Below, one piece after another: positions 1 to 7,400 of a DNA stretch of 64,000 nucleotides. Position numbers and translations under genes: made by a program. Under the pieces are notes generated by a model. The model made no database searches. It saw nothing but the letters and a program-made list of their open reading frames with translations, and had not been told where the DNA came from. The DNA is from an uncultured Bacteroidia bacterium (lineage in GTDB: Bacteria; Bacteroidota; Bacteroidia; Bacteroidales; CAJPTX01), in NCBI GenBank assembly GCA_947252645.1, contig CAMXWF010000010.1, forward strand, positions 43,426-107,425, read 5' to 3'. Numbering within the stretch: the stretch's first letter is position 1; each line of letters opens with the position of its first letter.

Positions 1-284
1 CCCAGCGCATCAGGCACCTCGTGGAAAAACTGCTCCACCTCCGGCGTCAAATAGGCCTCCACATACACGTAGCCCGGGAAGAGGACCCGCTCCTTGCTGG
101 TCTTCCGCCCATTACGTATCTGGAACACCTTCTCCACCGGCACGAGCACACCATCGATCAGCCCATCGAGATGAAGGCGAGCCACTTCCCGCTCGATGTG
201 CTGCGCCACGCGGCGCTCACGCCCACTGATCGCCCGCAGTACGTACCACCGCAGGCTTACCGTCTCCTCCGCCACTGCACCCAT
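1..284 (-). CDS. nusG: Transcription termination/antitermination protein NusG (partial, N-terminal 94 residues)
   Basis: NusG binds RNA polymerase and couples it to ribosomes or Rho. Only the N-terminal NGN domain is in the window; the gene continues past the left edge, so the KOW domain is not seen. The protein begins MGAVAEETVSLRWYVLRAIS and contains the NGN signature region around RKTSKERVLFPGYVYVEA. The start follows an AGGAGAGG ribosome-binding site and lies 6 nt after the secE stop, so the two are translationally close. The secE-nusG pairing is the near-universal arrangement and supports the identification. Confidence 0.93.
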   Translation of the reverse strand, partial: MGAVAEETVSLRWYVLRAISGRERRVAQHIEREVARLHLDGLIDGVLVPVEKVFQIRNGRKTSKERVLFPGYVYVEAYLTPEVEQFFHEVPDAL

Positions 285-290
285 CCTCTC

Positions 291-482
291 CTAGTATAGG
301 ATCCGGTAAATCCAATCCAGTACGTTCTCAAACGCCAAGTCCATGACGAGCACTATAGCCGCTATACATAGGGAAGCTATCATGACTATGATAGCGCTAT
401 TCTGGAGCTCGCGCCACGTAGGCCACGTGACCTTATACACCATCTCGTCATACACCTCGCGCAGGTACTGTCGTACTCTCAT
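291..482 (-). CDS. secE: Preprotein translocase subunit SecE
   Basis: This is the small essential subunit of the SecYEG channel in the inner membrane. The 63-residue protein starts MRVRQYLREVYDEMVYKVTWPTWREL, of which the VTWPTW amphipathic segment is the conserved SecE signature, followed by one transmembrane helix (about residues 29-50). I chose the ATG at 482 because AGAGGA lies 6 nt upstream; the reading frame is open further upstream, but that would run into the tRNA-Trp gene. It sits between tRNA-Trp and nusG, as in many bacteria. Confidence 0.93.
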   Translation of the reverse strand: MRVRQYLREVYDEMVYKVTWPTWRELQNSAIIVMIASLCIAAIVLVMDLAFENVLDWIYRILY

Positions 483-500
483 AGCTGTCCTCTTCTGCTG

Positions 501-573
501 CACGGGAGGAGCGACTCGAACGCCCGACACCTAGTTTTGGAGACTAGTGCTCTACCAACTGAGCTACACCCGT
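501..573 (-). tRNA. tRNA-Trp (CCA anticodon)
   Basis: A full cloverleaf can be folded. The acceptor stem is ACGGGTG/CTCCCGT, the D arm starts TAGCTCAGTTGG, the anticodon loop is CTCCAAA in a 5-bp stem, and the T loop is TTCGAGT. The acceptor stem carries a U-U mismatch at position 6-67. CCA is not encoded. It lies between tuf and secE. Confidence 0.95.
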
Positions 574-575
574 CC

Positions 576-606
576 AAAAAAATGCCCCCCAGCGCACGGG
601 CGGGGG
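576..606 (-). terminator. Probable intrinsic terminator after tuf
   Basis: On the minus strand a CCCCC/GGGGG stem with an 11-nt loop is followed by GCA and seven T residues. It sits between the tuf stop and tRNA-Trp. The stem is short, so it may be a partial terminator that lets some transcription through into tRNA-Trp, secE and nusG. Confidence 0.5.
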
Positions 607-626
607 ACATATAGTAGAATCGTTGC

Positions 627-1820
627 TTACTCCACGATCTCGGTCACCTGGCCAGCGCCCACGGTGCGCCCGCCCTCGCGGATGGCGAAGCGAAGACCAA
701 TGTTCAGCGCCACCGGGTAGATGAGCTTCACGGTGATGGTCACGTTATCCCCGGGCATCACCATCGGGCGCCCCTCGGGCAGCTTCACCTCGCCGGTCAC
801 ATCGGCCGTGCGGATGTAGAACTGCGGGCGGTAGTTGTCGTGGAACGGCGTATGGCGGCCACCCTCCTCTTTCTTCAGCACGTAGACCTCGGCCTTGAAC
901 ACCGTGTGCGGGGTGATGGAGCCAGGCTTGGCCAGCACGTGGCCGCGCTTGATCTCGTCCTTCTCAATGCCGCGGAGCAATAGGCCAGCGTTGTCGCCCG
1001 CCTCGCCCTCATCGAGCTGCTTGCGGAACATCTCAATGCCCGTGATCACCGTCTTCTTCTTCTCGGTGCCCAGGCCTACGATCTCCACCTCGTCGTTCAT
1101 GTGCACCACGCCGGTCTCAATACGCCCCGTGGCCACGGTGCCGCGGCCAGTGATGGAGAACACGTCCTCCACGGGCATCAGGAACGGCTTCTCGTTGTCG
1201 CGCTTGGGCACGGGGATGTACTCATCCACGGCCGCCATGAGCTCATCAACCTTCGCCACCCACTCCTTCTCGCCGTTCAGGGCGCCGAGCGCAGAGCCAA
1301 GGATGATTGGAGCGTTGTCGCCATCGTAGTTGTAGAAGTTCAGCAGATCGCGCACCTCCATCTCCACCAGCTCCAGCATCTCCTTGTCCTGCACCTGGTC
1401 GCACTTGTTGATGAAGACCACGATCTTTGGTACGTTCACCTGGCGAGCTAGCAGGATGTGTTCACGGGTCTGGGGCATGGGGCCATCGGTAGCCGCCACC
1501 ACGAGGATGGCGCCGTCCATCTGGGCCGCGCCCGTCACCATGTTCTTCACGTAGTCAGCGTGGCCTGGGCAGTCCACATGGGCGTAGTGGCGCGAGGCGG
1601 TCTCGTACTCTACGTGCGAGGTGTTGATCGTGATACCGCGCTCTTTCTCCTCGGGCGCATTGTCGATCGAGTCGAAGGACCGCGCCTCCTCCTGCGAATG
1701 GCCCTCATCGTGCAGCACCTTGGTGATAGCTGCCGTCAGGGTCGTCTTCCCATGATCCACGTGGCCTATCGTCCCAATGTTCACATGGGGCTTCGACCGA
1801 TTAAACTTCTCTTTAGCCAT
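627..1820 (-). CDS. tuf: Elongation factor Tu
   Basis: EF-Tu is a GTPase that delivers aminoacyl-tRNA to the ribosome. The 397-residue length is normal for the family. The P-loop GHVDHGKT lies near residues 19-26, the switch region has RGITINTSHVEY, followed by DCPGHADYVKNM and NKCD, and domains 2 and 3 run to the C-terminus GAGQVTEIVE. Upstream on the same strand are four tRNA genes (Thr, Tyr, Gly, Thr) about 70 nt away, so tuf is probably cotranscribed with them, as in the E. coli tufB operon. Confidence 0.98.
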   Translation of the reverse strand: MAKEKFNRSKPHVNIGTIGHVDHGKTTLTAAITKVLHDEGHSQEEARSFDSIDNAPEEKERGITINTSHVEYETASRHYAHVDCPGHADYVKNMVTGAAQMDGAILVVAATDGPMPQTREHILLARQVNVPKIVVFINKCDQVQDKEMLELVEMEVRDLLNFYNYDGDNAPIILGSALGALNGEKEWVAKVDELMAAVDEYIPVPKRDNEKPFLMPVEDVFSITGRGTVATGRIETGVVHMNDEVEIVGLGTEKKKTVITGIEMFRKQLDEGEAGDNAGLLLRGIEKDEIKRGHVLAKPGSITPHTVFKAEVYVLKKEEGGRHTPFHDNYRPQFYIRTADVTGEVKLPEGRPMVMPGDNVTITVKLIYPVALNIGLRFAIREGGRTVGAGQVTEIVE

Positions 1821-1890
1821 AACCTCTGACCTTGATTATCCTATTACACTAACCTTTTCCTAACCGTGCGCCCCGCGCACTGCTACCCTG

Positions 1891-1962
<72 letters not shown>

Positions 1963-1970
1963 CTACTATG

Positions 1971-2043
1971 AGCGGGAGACGAGACTCGAACCCGCGACCA
2001 TCAGCTTGGAAGGCTGACGCTCTACCAACTGAGCTACTCCCGC
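1971..2043 (-). tRNA. tRNA-Gly (TCC anticodon)
   Basis: Cloverleaf with acceptor stem GCGGGAG/CTCCCGC, D arm TAGCTCAGTTGG, anticodon stem TCAGC/GCTGA with loop CTTCCAA, and T loop TTCGAGT. Only 8 nt separate it from tRNA-Thr(GGT), which indicates one precursor transcript. Confidence 0.95.
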
Positions 2044-2068
2044 CCGACTCCGGCCGCCCATGGCACCG

Positions 2069-2151
2069 TGGGAAGAGCAGGATTCGAACCTACGAAGGCG
2101 TACGCCAGCAGATTTACAGTCTGCCCCAGTTGACCGCTTTGGTATCTTCCC
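2069..2151 (-). tRNA. tRNA-Tyr (GTA anticodon)
   Basis: Class II tRNA with a long variable arm. Acceptor stem GGGAAGA/TCTTCCC, discriminator A, anticodon stem GCAGA/TCTGC with loop CTGTAAA, T loop TTCGAAT. Second gene of the tRNA cluster. Confidence 0.95.
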
Positions 2152-2212
2152 TTGAACCATCTCAAAGACCACACCCCTCGCCCCTCTGCCTACGCACTCG
2201 CCCAGCTCGCCG

Positions 2213-2285
2213 AGCCGATGGAGGGGCTCGAACCCACGACCTGCTGATTACAAATCAGCTGCTCTACCAACTGAGCTACATCGGC
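2213..2285 (-). tRNA. tRNA-Thr (TGT anticodon)
   Basis: Cloverleaf with acceptor stem GCCGATG/CATCGGC, D arm TAGCTCAGTTGG, anticodon stem GCTGA/TCAGC with loop TTTGTAA, and T loop TTCGAGC. First gene of the cluster and closest to the promoter at 2307-2338. Confidence 0.95.
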
Positions 2286-2306
2286 GAATGCAACCCAAAC
2301 GAAGCG

Positions 2307-2338
2307 CGAAGATAGGCCATCTTGCCCAATCTTCCAAA
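2307..2338 (-). promoter_or_regulatory. Promoter of the tRNA-tuf operon
   Basis: On the minus strand TTTG (2338-2335), a 20-nt spacer and TATCTTCG (2314-2307) match the Bacteroidetes primary sigma consensus TTTG-N19-21-TAnnTTTG. Transcription would start about 5 nt downstream, some 15-17 nt before tRNA-Thr(TGT). Confidence 0.75.
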
Positions 2339-2411
2339 TCCATGCCCCGTTCCCTCCGGTACGCCTCGGCCTGGATCTCGCAGCAACACACGCCTCGCGG
2401 GGTGGATGACG

Positions 2412-2717
2412 CTAGTCGCGAATTTTCCCCTTACGGCGCTGGAGCTGGCTGCGCAGCGCGTCGAGCGTCTCGGCCACGGCCTCCTCGAACGTGGCCCCGC
2501 TCTTGCTGGCGAACTGCTTGTCGCCCCGGAGCTCCAAGGTGATCTCGGCCACGTGGCGTTCCTCCTTCGTGTTGGCGTTCTCTAGGCGCAGGATGGCGTT
2601 GGCCCCCATGAGGGTGTCGTCGAATCGGAGCAGCTTGCCGGTTTTCTCCTGCACGAAGTCGAGCAGCTGCTGCCCGGCCGTGAACCCCACGGACTGAATG
2701 TTGATCTTCATCCCCAT
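2412..2717 (-). CDS. hpf: Ribosome hibernation promoting factor, short form (HPF/RaiA family)
   Basis: This family binds in the decoding region of idle 30S subunits and stabilises ribosomes in stationary phase. The 101-residue protein has the family beta-alpha-beta pattern: MKINIQSVGFTAGQQLLDFV at the start and ERHVAEITLELRGDKQFASK in the middle. It lacks the C-terminal dimerisation domain of long HPF. I used the first ATG (2717), with GAGG 10 nt upstream; the ATG two codons on is an alternative. It follows the Xer gene by 18 nt, as is usual in Bacteroidetes, next to the translation genes. Confidence 0.85.
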   Translation of the reverse strand: MGMKINIQSVGFTAGQQLLDFVQEKTGKLLRFDDTLMGANAILRLENANTKEERHVAEITLELRGDKQFASKSGATFEEAVAETLDALRSQLQRRKGKIRD

Positions 2718-2735
2718 AATCGTATACCCTCGCTA

Positions 2736-3656
2736 TTATTCTTTTGGCCGCTTCCCCCGTGCGTGGGGATGGGCCTGTTGGTATTCCTTACGCAGCAGGC
2801 TGGCATCCACGTGGGTATACACCTGCGTGGAGTGCAAGCTACTATGGCCGAGCAGCCGCTGGATGGTGAGTATGTCGGCCCCCTCTTGCAGCATGTGCGT
2901 GGCGAAGCTGTGGCGCAGCACGTGGGGACCGCGGTAGCGCATGGTCGTCACCTGCCCCAGGTAGTCCCGCACGAGCCGATAGAGCTGGGGGACCTCCATG
3001 GGCGCCCCCTGGTCATCGAGAATCACCGGCGCATCCCACGACTGGGCTGCGAACTCCACCCGGGTGGCCTCCCGATAGCGCCCCAGCAACTGCGCGGCCT
3101 CTGGCAACACTGGCAAGAAGCGCTCCTTCCGCCCCTTACCCAGAATCCTTACCTGCTGGTAGCCCGTTGAGAAATCGCGCCATGCCAGCGCCAGCAACTC
3201 GCTACGGCGCACCCCAAGGGTATAGAGCAAGAGCAGGATCAGACGATCGCGCAGCCCGAGCCACCCCGCAGGGTAAGTCACCTGGTCAAACAGGCGGGCG
3301 GCCTCGGCCTCGGTAAGCACCGTAGGCAGGCGCTCTGGCACGCGCAGGCTCTGCACGTGGTAGGTGGGGTCGTCCTCCTGAAGCCCCTCGCGGCGCAAAA
3401 AACGGAAGTAGTAGCGCAGCGCCGAGAGCCCGCGGTTGACCGTAGTGGGCTTGCAGCCCCGCGCAACCCGCTCGCTCATCCACTCCACCACATCGCCCCG
3501 CAGCACGGTGGAGGACATTGAGCCATCGTCCCGCAGCGTGGAGAAGAACTCCCGCACATCGGTCACGTAGGCCACCACCGTGTGTTCTGAGTACCGGCGT
3601 TCGTAGCGGAGATAGGCCTCGAAGCGCCCCACCGCCTCCTCTAGCTCGGCATGCAT
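2736..3656 (-). CDS. xerC: Tyrosine recombinase, XerC/XerD-like
   Basis: Site-specific recombinase of the type that resolves chromosome dimers at dif. The 306-residue protein has an N-terminal SAM-like core-binding domain (about 1-95) and a C-terminal catalytic domain with the full active-site set: Arg in TLGVRRSELLAL, Lys in ILGKGRKER, the HVLRHSFATHML box, and LLGHSSLHSTQVYTHV with the nucleophilic Tyr. I chose the ATG at 3656 (GGGAGG upstream) over an in-frame TTG at 3689. It lies between rpsU and hpf, which is the vertical Bacteroidetes context rather than an integrase on a mobile element. Confidence 0.88.
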   Translation of the reverse strand: MHAELEEAVGRFEAYLRYERRYSEHTVVAYVTDVREFFSTLRDDGSMSSTVLRGDVVEWMSERVARGCKPTTVNRGLSALRYYFRFLRREGLQEDDPTYHVQSLRVPERLPTVLTEAEAARLFDQVTYPAGWLGLRDRLILLLLYTLGVRRSELLALAWRDFSTGYQQVRILGKGRKERFLPVLPEAAQLLGRYREATRVEFAAQSWDAPVILDDQGAPMEVPQLYRLVRDYLGQVTTMRYRGPHVLRHSFATHMLQEGADILTIQRLLGHSSLHSTQVYTHVDASLLRKEYQQAHPHARGKRPKE

Positions 3657-3711
3657 CCCCTCACAACCTCCCGCAAGGCTTGCGCCCAAACATGGCGCTT
3701 GGCTGCGCCGA

Positions 3712-3906
3712 CTACATCTCCTCCCGATCCTGGAGCTGCTGTATATACTTGGCGTGCTCTATCTCCTGGCGGCGCAGCACCGAGGGCTTGTCGAAGGCCT
3801 GGCGGCGGCGAATCTCCCGCATGGTCCCCGTCCTGTCGAACTTCCGCTTGAACCGCTTGAGCGCCCGCTCAATGTTCTCCCCGTCTTTCACCGGTATAAT
3901 GATCAT
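3712..3906 (-). CDS. rpsU: 30S ribosomal protein S21
   Basis: Small basic protein of the 30S platform. The 64-residue sequence MIIIPVKDGENIERALKRF followed by KRKFDRTGTMREIRRRQAF is typical of S21. The start at 3906 gives the normal family length; the open frame extends 47 codons upstream, but that part does not look like S21. It heads the rpsU-xerC-hpf run. Confidence 0.93.
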   Translation of the reverse strand: MIIIPVKDGENIERALKRFKRKFDRTGTMREIRRRQAFDKPSVLRRQEIEHAKYIQQLQDREEM

Positions 3907-4439
3907 AGACTTCTTACGCTTATAGTCTTTCCCGCGAAGGTACACTTTTCTCTGCAAACCCATGCGGGTAGCCGACAGGCGCCGCGCGCCGGATTCCTCT
4001 CCCTGTAGGGCCAACTGCCAAGGCGCCCACAACGGGGAAAACTCCACTTGTACGTAAGAACTGCGGTCTCTCTCCGCTCCGTGTTCGCTAATAAAGCGAA
4101 AATATGCGGCGATGGTACGGCGATGATGCGGCGATGGTATGGGGCAAAATAGTGCTATGGGGGGTGGATACCAAACTCTATGCTCCTAGTGGGCAGCACC
4201 GCCTCTGGGGTGTGAAGCGCACCCACGCTGAGAGTACCTCTCTGCGTGGAGTGCAGGGGTGCCACAATGTGGGCAGATCGGCGCACGCAGTGCCCTCCCT
4301 ATCGGCGCGCAGCGTGTTCTCCGGAGTGGCCACTGGGGAGGTATGGGAAGGGGGTTCCAGTCTGCTTGGGAGCCTATGCGTAGGGCTGCCCGTCGCGCCG
4401 CGCCGTGCGGTGGCATTAGGGCCCTGCGCGCCTCAGGCC
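3907..4439 (-). other. Intergenic region between rpsU and the acyl-CoA dehydratase activase gene
   Basis: I see no convincing gene on either strand. On the minus strand TATTTTCG (4104-4097) could be the -7 element for rpsU, but no good -33 partner is placed correctly. The rest is GC-rich sequence without recognisable protein or RNA. Confidence 0.5.
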
Positions 4440-4446
4440 CTAATGC
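4413..4446. repeat. 11-bp inverted repeat across the stop codon of the activase gene
   Basis: GCATTAGGGCC (4413-4423) and its exact complement GGCCCTAATGC (4436-4446) flank a 12-nt loop and contain the TAG stop of the minus-strand gene. No T-run follows on either strand, so it is not a classic intrinsic terminator, although it could pause polymerase or protect the mRNA 3' end. Confidence 0.6.
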
Positions 4447-7400
4447 CTGGCTTCCACTACTCGGGCTCTGGGGCGCCGGGCCTGCGCGTTCTCCTTGAGG
4501 AACAGGAGTCGGTTGACGAAGTTCGCCTCGCTCACGCCGCTGTCGAGGTCGAGGAAAAGCAGACTCAAGTCGGGGTAGAGCTCTTTGGCCCGTTTCTCTA
4601 TACCCTTGGATACAATGTGGTTGGCGATGCACCCGAAGGGCTGCAGGCTCACGATGCTGGTTACGCCTTGCTCGGCCAGGTGCGCAATCTCCCCGGCGAT
4701 GAGCCAGCCTTCGCCGAACTGGGCATTGAGGTTGATAATGCGCGCTGCTAGGCGAGCCTGCGCGCTAGGCCGCACAATGGGGCGATAGTAGGGAAAGGCG
4801 GCTACGCGCTGTTCCATGCTCCTGACCACGCTAAATAGCAGTCGCTCTACCGCGGGGAACGCGCGGGTGAGTGGCTCGCGGTGGTCGATGTATGTGCGCT
4901 CGCGCACAGGCTTACTAGCCAGGGCCTCGAAGAAGAACTCCGCAATGGCAGGCACCACGGGCTCGAGACCATGGGCCATAAGCCAATCGACTACCCCGCG
5001 GTTGGCGAAGCGATTGTATTTGACGAAGATTTCCCCCAGCACGCCCACCCTTGGCAACTCCACCCGTTGAGTAGCGGCCGCGAAGGCGTGGGCAGCCTGC
5101 TCCAGCAGCGAGGGCAGGCGCCGGGTGGCGTTTCGCTCCACAGCCTCAATAGCCTGCGCGGTGTAGAGCTTGTAGATGTGCTTGGCCAGCCCCTTCTCCC
5201 GCTCGCGAGGGCAGGCCCCATGGAGCATGGTGGCCATGATGTCGGCAAAGACCAGCGTGCGCAGCACAGGCAGGGCCATTCGTCGCCAGGGGATGGTGAA
5301 GCCAGGCTGATCGTGTAGGCTGGCTGCGCCCACCCCCACCGAGATGATGGGGATATTGCTGAGCCCAGCCTCTTGCAGGGCACGCTTGACTAGGGCCAGA
5401 TAGTTGGTGGCGCGGCATTGTCCGCCCGTCTGCGTGATGCCGAAGGCCACGTCATCGGGACGGTACTGGCCCTCTTTGAGGGCCTGCATCAGGGCGCCCA
5501 CCACGAGCGTGGCGGGGTAACACACCTCGTTGTTGGCGTAGCGCAAGCCGTAGCTCTCGCTCTGGTCCGTGGTTTGGGGCAGGTTGACGGCCTTGTAGCC
5601 AGCCAGGGAAAATAGGGCAGGCAAGTACTCCGAGTAGCCATCGGCAAACCAGGGGAGCAGGATGGTGCGTCGCCTATCCTCTGGGCGGAATAGCACCTGC
5701 TGGTTGCTGGTCAGGGGGCGGCCAGCCCGCGCGGTCTGCTGGAGGTGAAGGCTTTCTACGAGGGAGCGAATCCTGAGTTTGAGTGAGCCCACATGGTTCA
5801 CATCGTCGACCTTGAGCATCGTGGCACTTTTGCCATAGGCGTGGAGAGCTTGGTTCACCTCGTCGAGCAGGATGGCATCGGGGCCACAGCCAAAAGAGGT
5901 TATCTGGACATAGTGTACCCCGGGGCCAGCTTGGGCCGCCCAGTGGGCCGCGGCGGCGATCCGGCTGGTAAAGGCCCACTGCTGGTAGCTGCCCACCAGG
6001 GCCTGCACGAGGCCGCCTTCGCGTGCGATGTCCTCGGTGACCACGTCGGCTCCAAAGCTAGCGATGATGCTGGAGATCCTATGCTGAATGAGGGGGTCGA
6101 CGTGGTAAGGCCGGCCGGCCAACACGATGAGCATGCGCCCCTCCGCCAAGGCCCTCTTGGCTACCTGCTCGTTGCGCTGTCGTAGTTCACTGTTGAAGCG
6201 CGCTTGGGCTTCTAGGGCTGTCGCGAGGGCATCCCGCACTTCCCGCGTGGAGGGGAGGTGCTTTCCAGGGCGCACGTTGTGGAGGTAGGCAGAGAGTTCC
6301 TTGAGCAGCAGGGCCCGATTGCGGAAGGAGATGCTCGGCGCGTCGATGGGGACTTGGTGCCCCTGGTAGTTTTTCAAGACGCTCCTGATCACCTCGCTGT
6401 AGCCCGAGACCACGGGGCAATTGAAGCTGTTATCGGCGTGGGCTATCTCCAGGCGCTCATATACCACGAAGGGCAGGAATATGCGGTCGACTCCCTGAGC
6501 CACCAAGTCGATGATGTGGCCGTGCATCACCTTGGCTGGGTAGCAGATGTTATCCGACATCACCGTGTGGGCACCAAGCTCCGTTTGGGCTAGGGTACTC
6601 GGGTTCGAAAACACCACCTGGAAGCCCAGGCGCGTGAAGAACTCCTTCCAGAAGGTGAGGTGTTCAAACATGCCAAGCGCCCAGGGCAGGCCGATGGTAA
6701 CCCCCTGGTATGGGGTCTGGCTGGATTTTGCTCGGGCGGTCGCGCGCAGGGCTCTATACTTCCACTCGCTCAGGTCCACCCCTTGGGTGCGCCCTTGGCC
6801 ACCGTTGGAGTAGACCCGCTCGCACTGGTTGCCCGAGTAGTAGCATCGTGCCTGGCCGAAGTCGAAGGTTGTTATTTGGCAGTGATTGTAGCAGCCGGGG
6901 CAGCGCTGCTGGGTGGTTTGGTAATCGGTGTGGGCCAGCAAGTCGCCTATGCGCTTGGGCGCCCGTTCGTTGGCGTTGGCCTGCTGCGCAGCGTGGAGCG
7001 CGCAGCCCCACGCCCCCATGAGCTCAGGGGCATCGGTAACGATAACCGGCTTACCCGTTTCCAGCTCAAAAGCTCGGCACACGGCCACATTCCGCATGGT
7101 GCCCCCCTGGAGCATCACGTGGTCACCAAGCTCGCTATAGTCCCTGAGCTTTAGCACTTTATGCAGGCAATTGCGTACAACGGAGTAGCCGAGGCCCGCC
7201 GAGATGTCAGCCAGCTTCGTCCCTTCTCGCTGGGCTTGTTTGACCCTGGAGTTCATGAACACGGTGCAGCGTGTTCCCAAGTTGCAGGGATGTTCGGCGG
7301 TACAGGCCAAGTGGGCAAAGTTTGCCACCGGCTGCCCAAGACCCTTGGCAAAGGTTTCGATGAAGGAGCCGCACCCCGAAGAGCACGCCTCGTTGATCTC

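Noticed and set aside
2736..3656. The Xer-type recombinase as a mark of an integrated mobile element
   Set aside because: It stands in the conserved rpsU-xerC-hpf order and has no flanking repeats or cargo genes.
4104..4751. A plus-strand open frame running into the activase gene
   Set aside because: Most of it is antisense to the activase; the remaining part is low-complexity GC-rich sequence without motifs.
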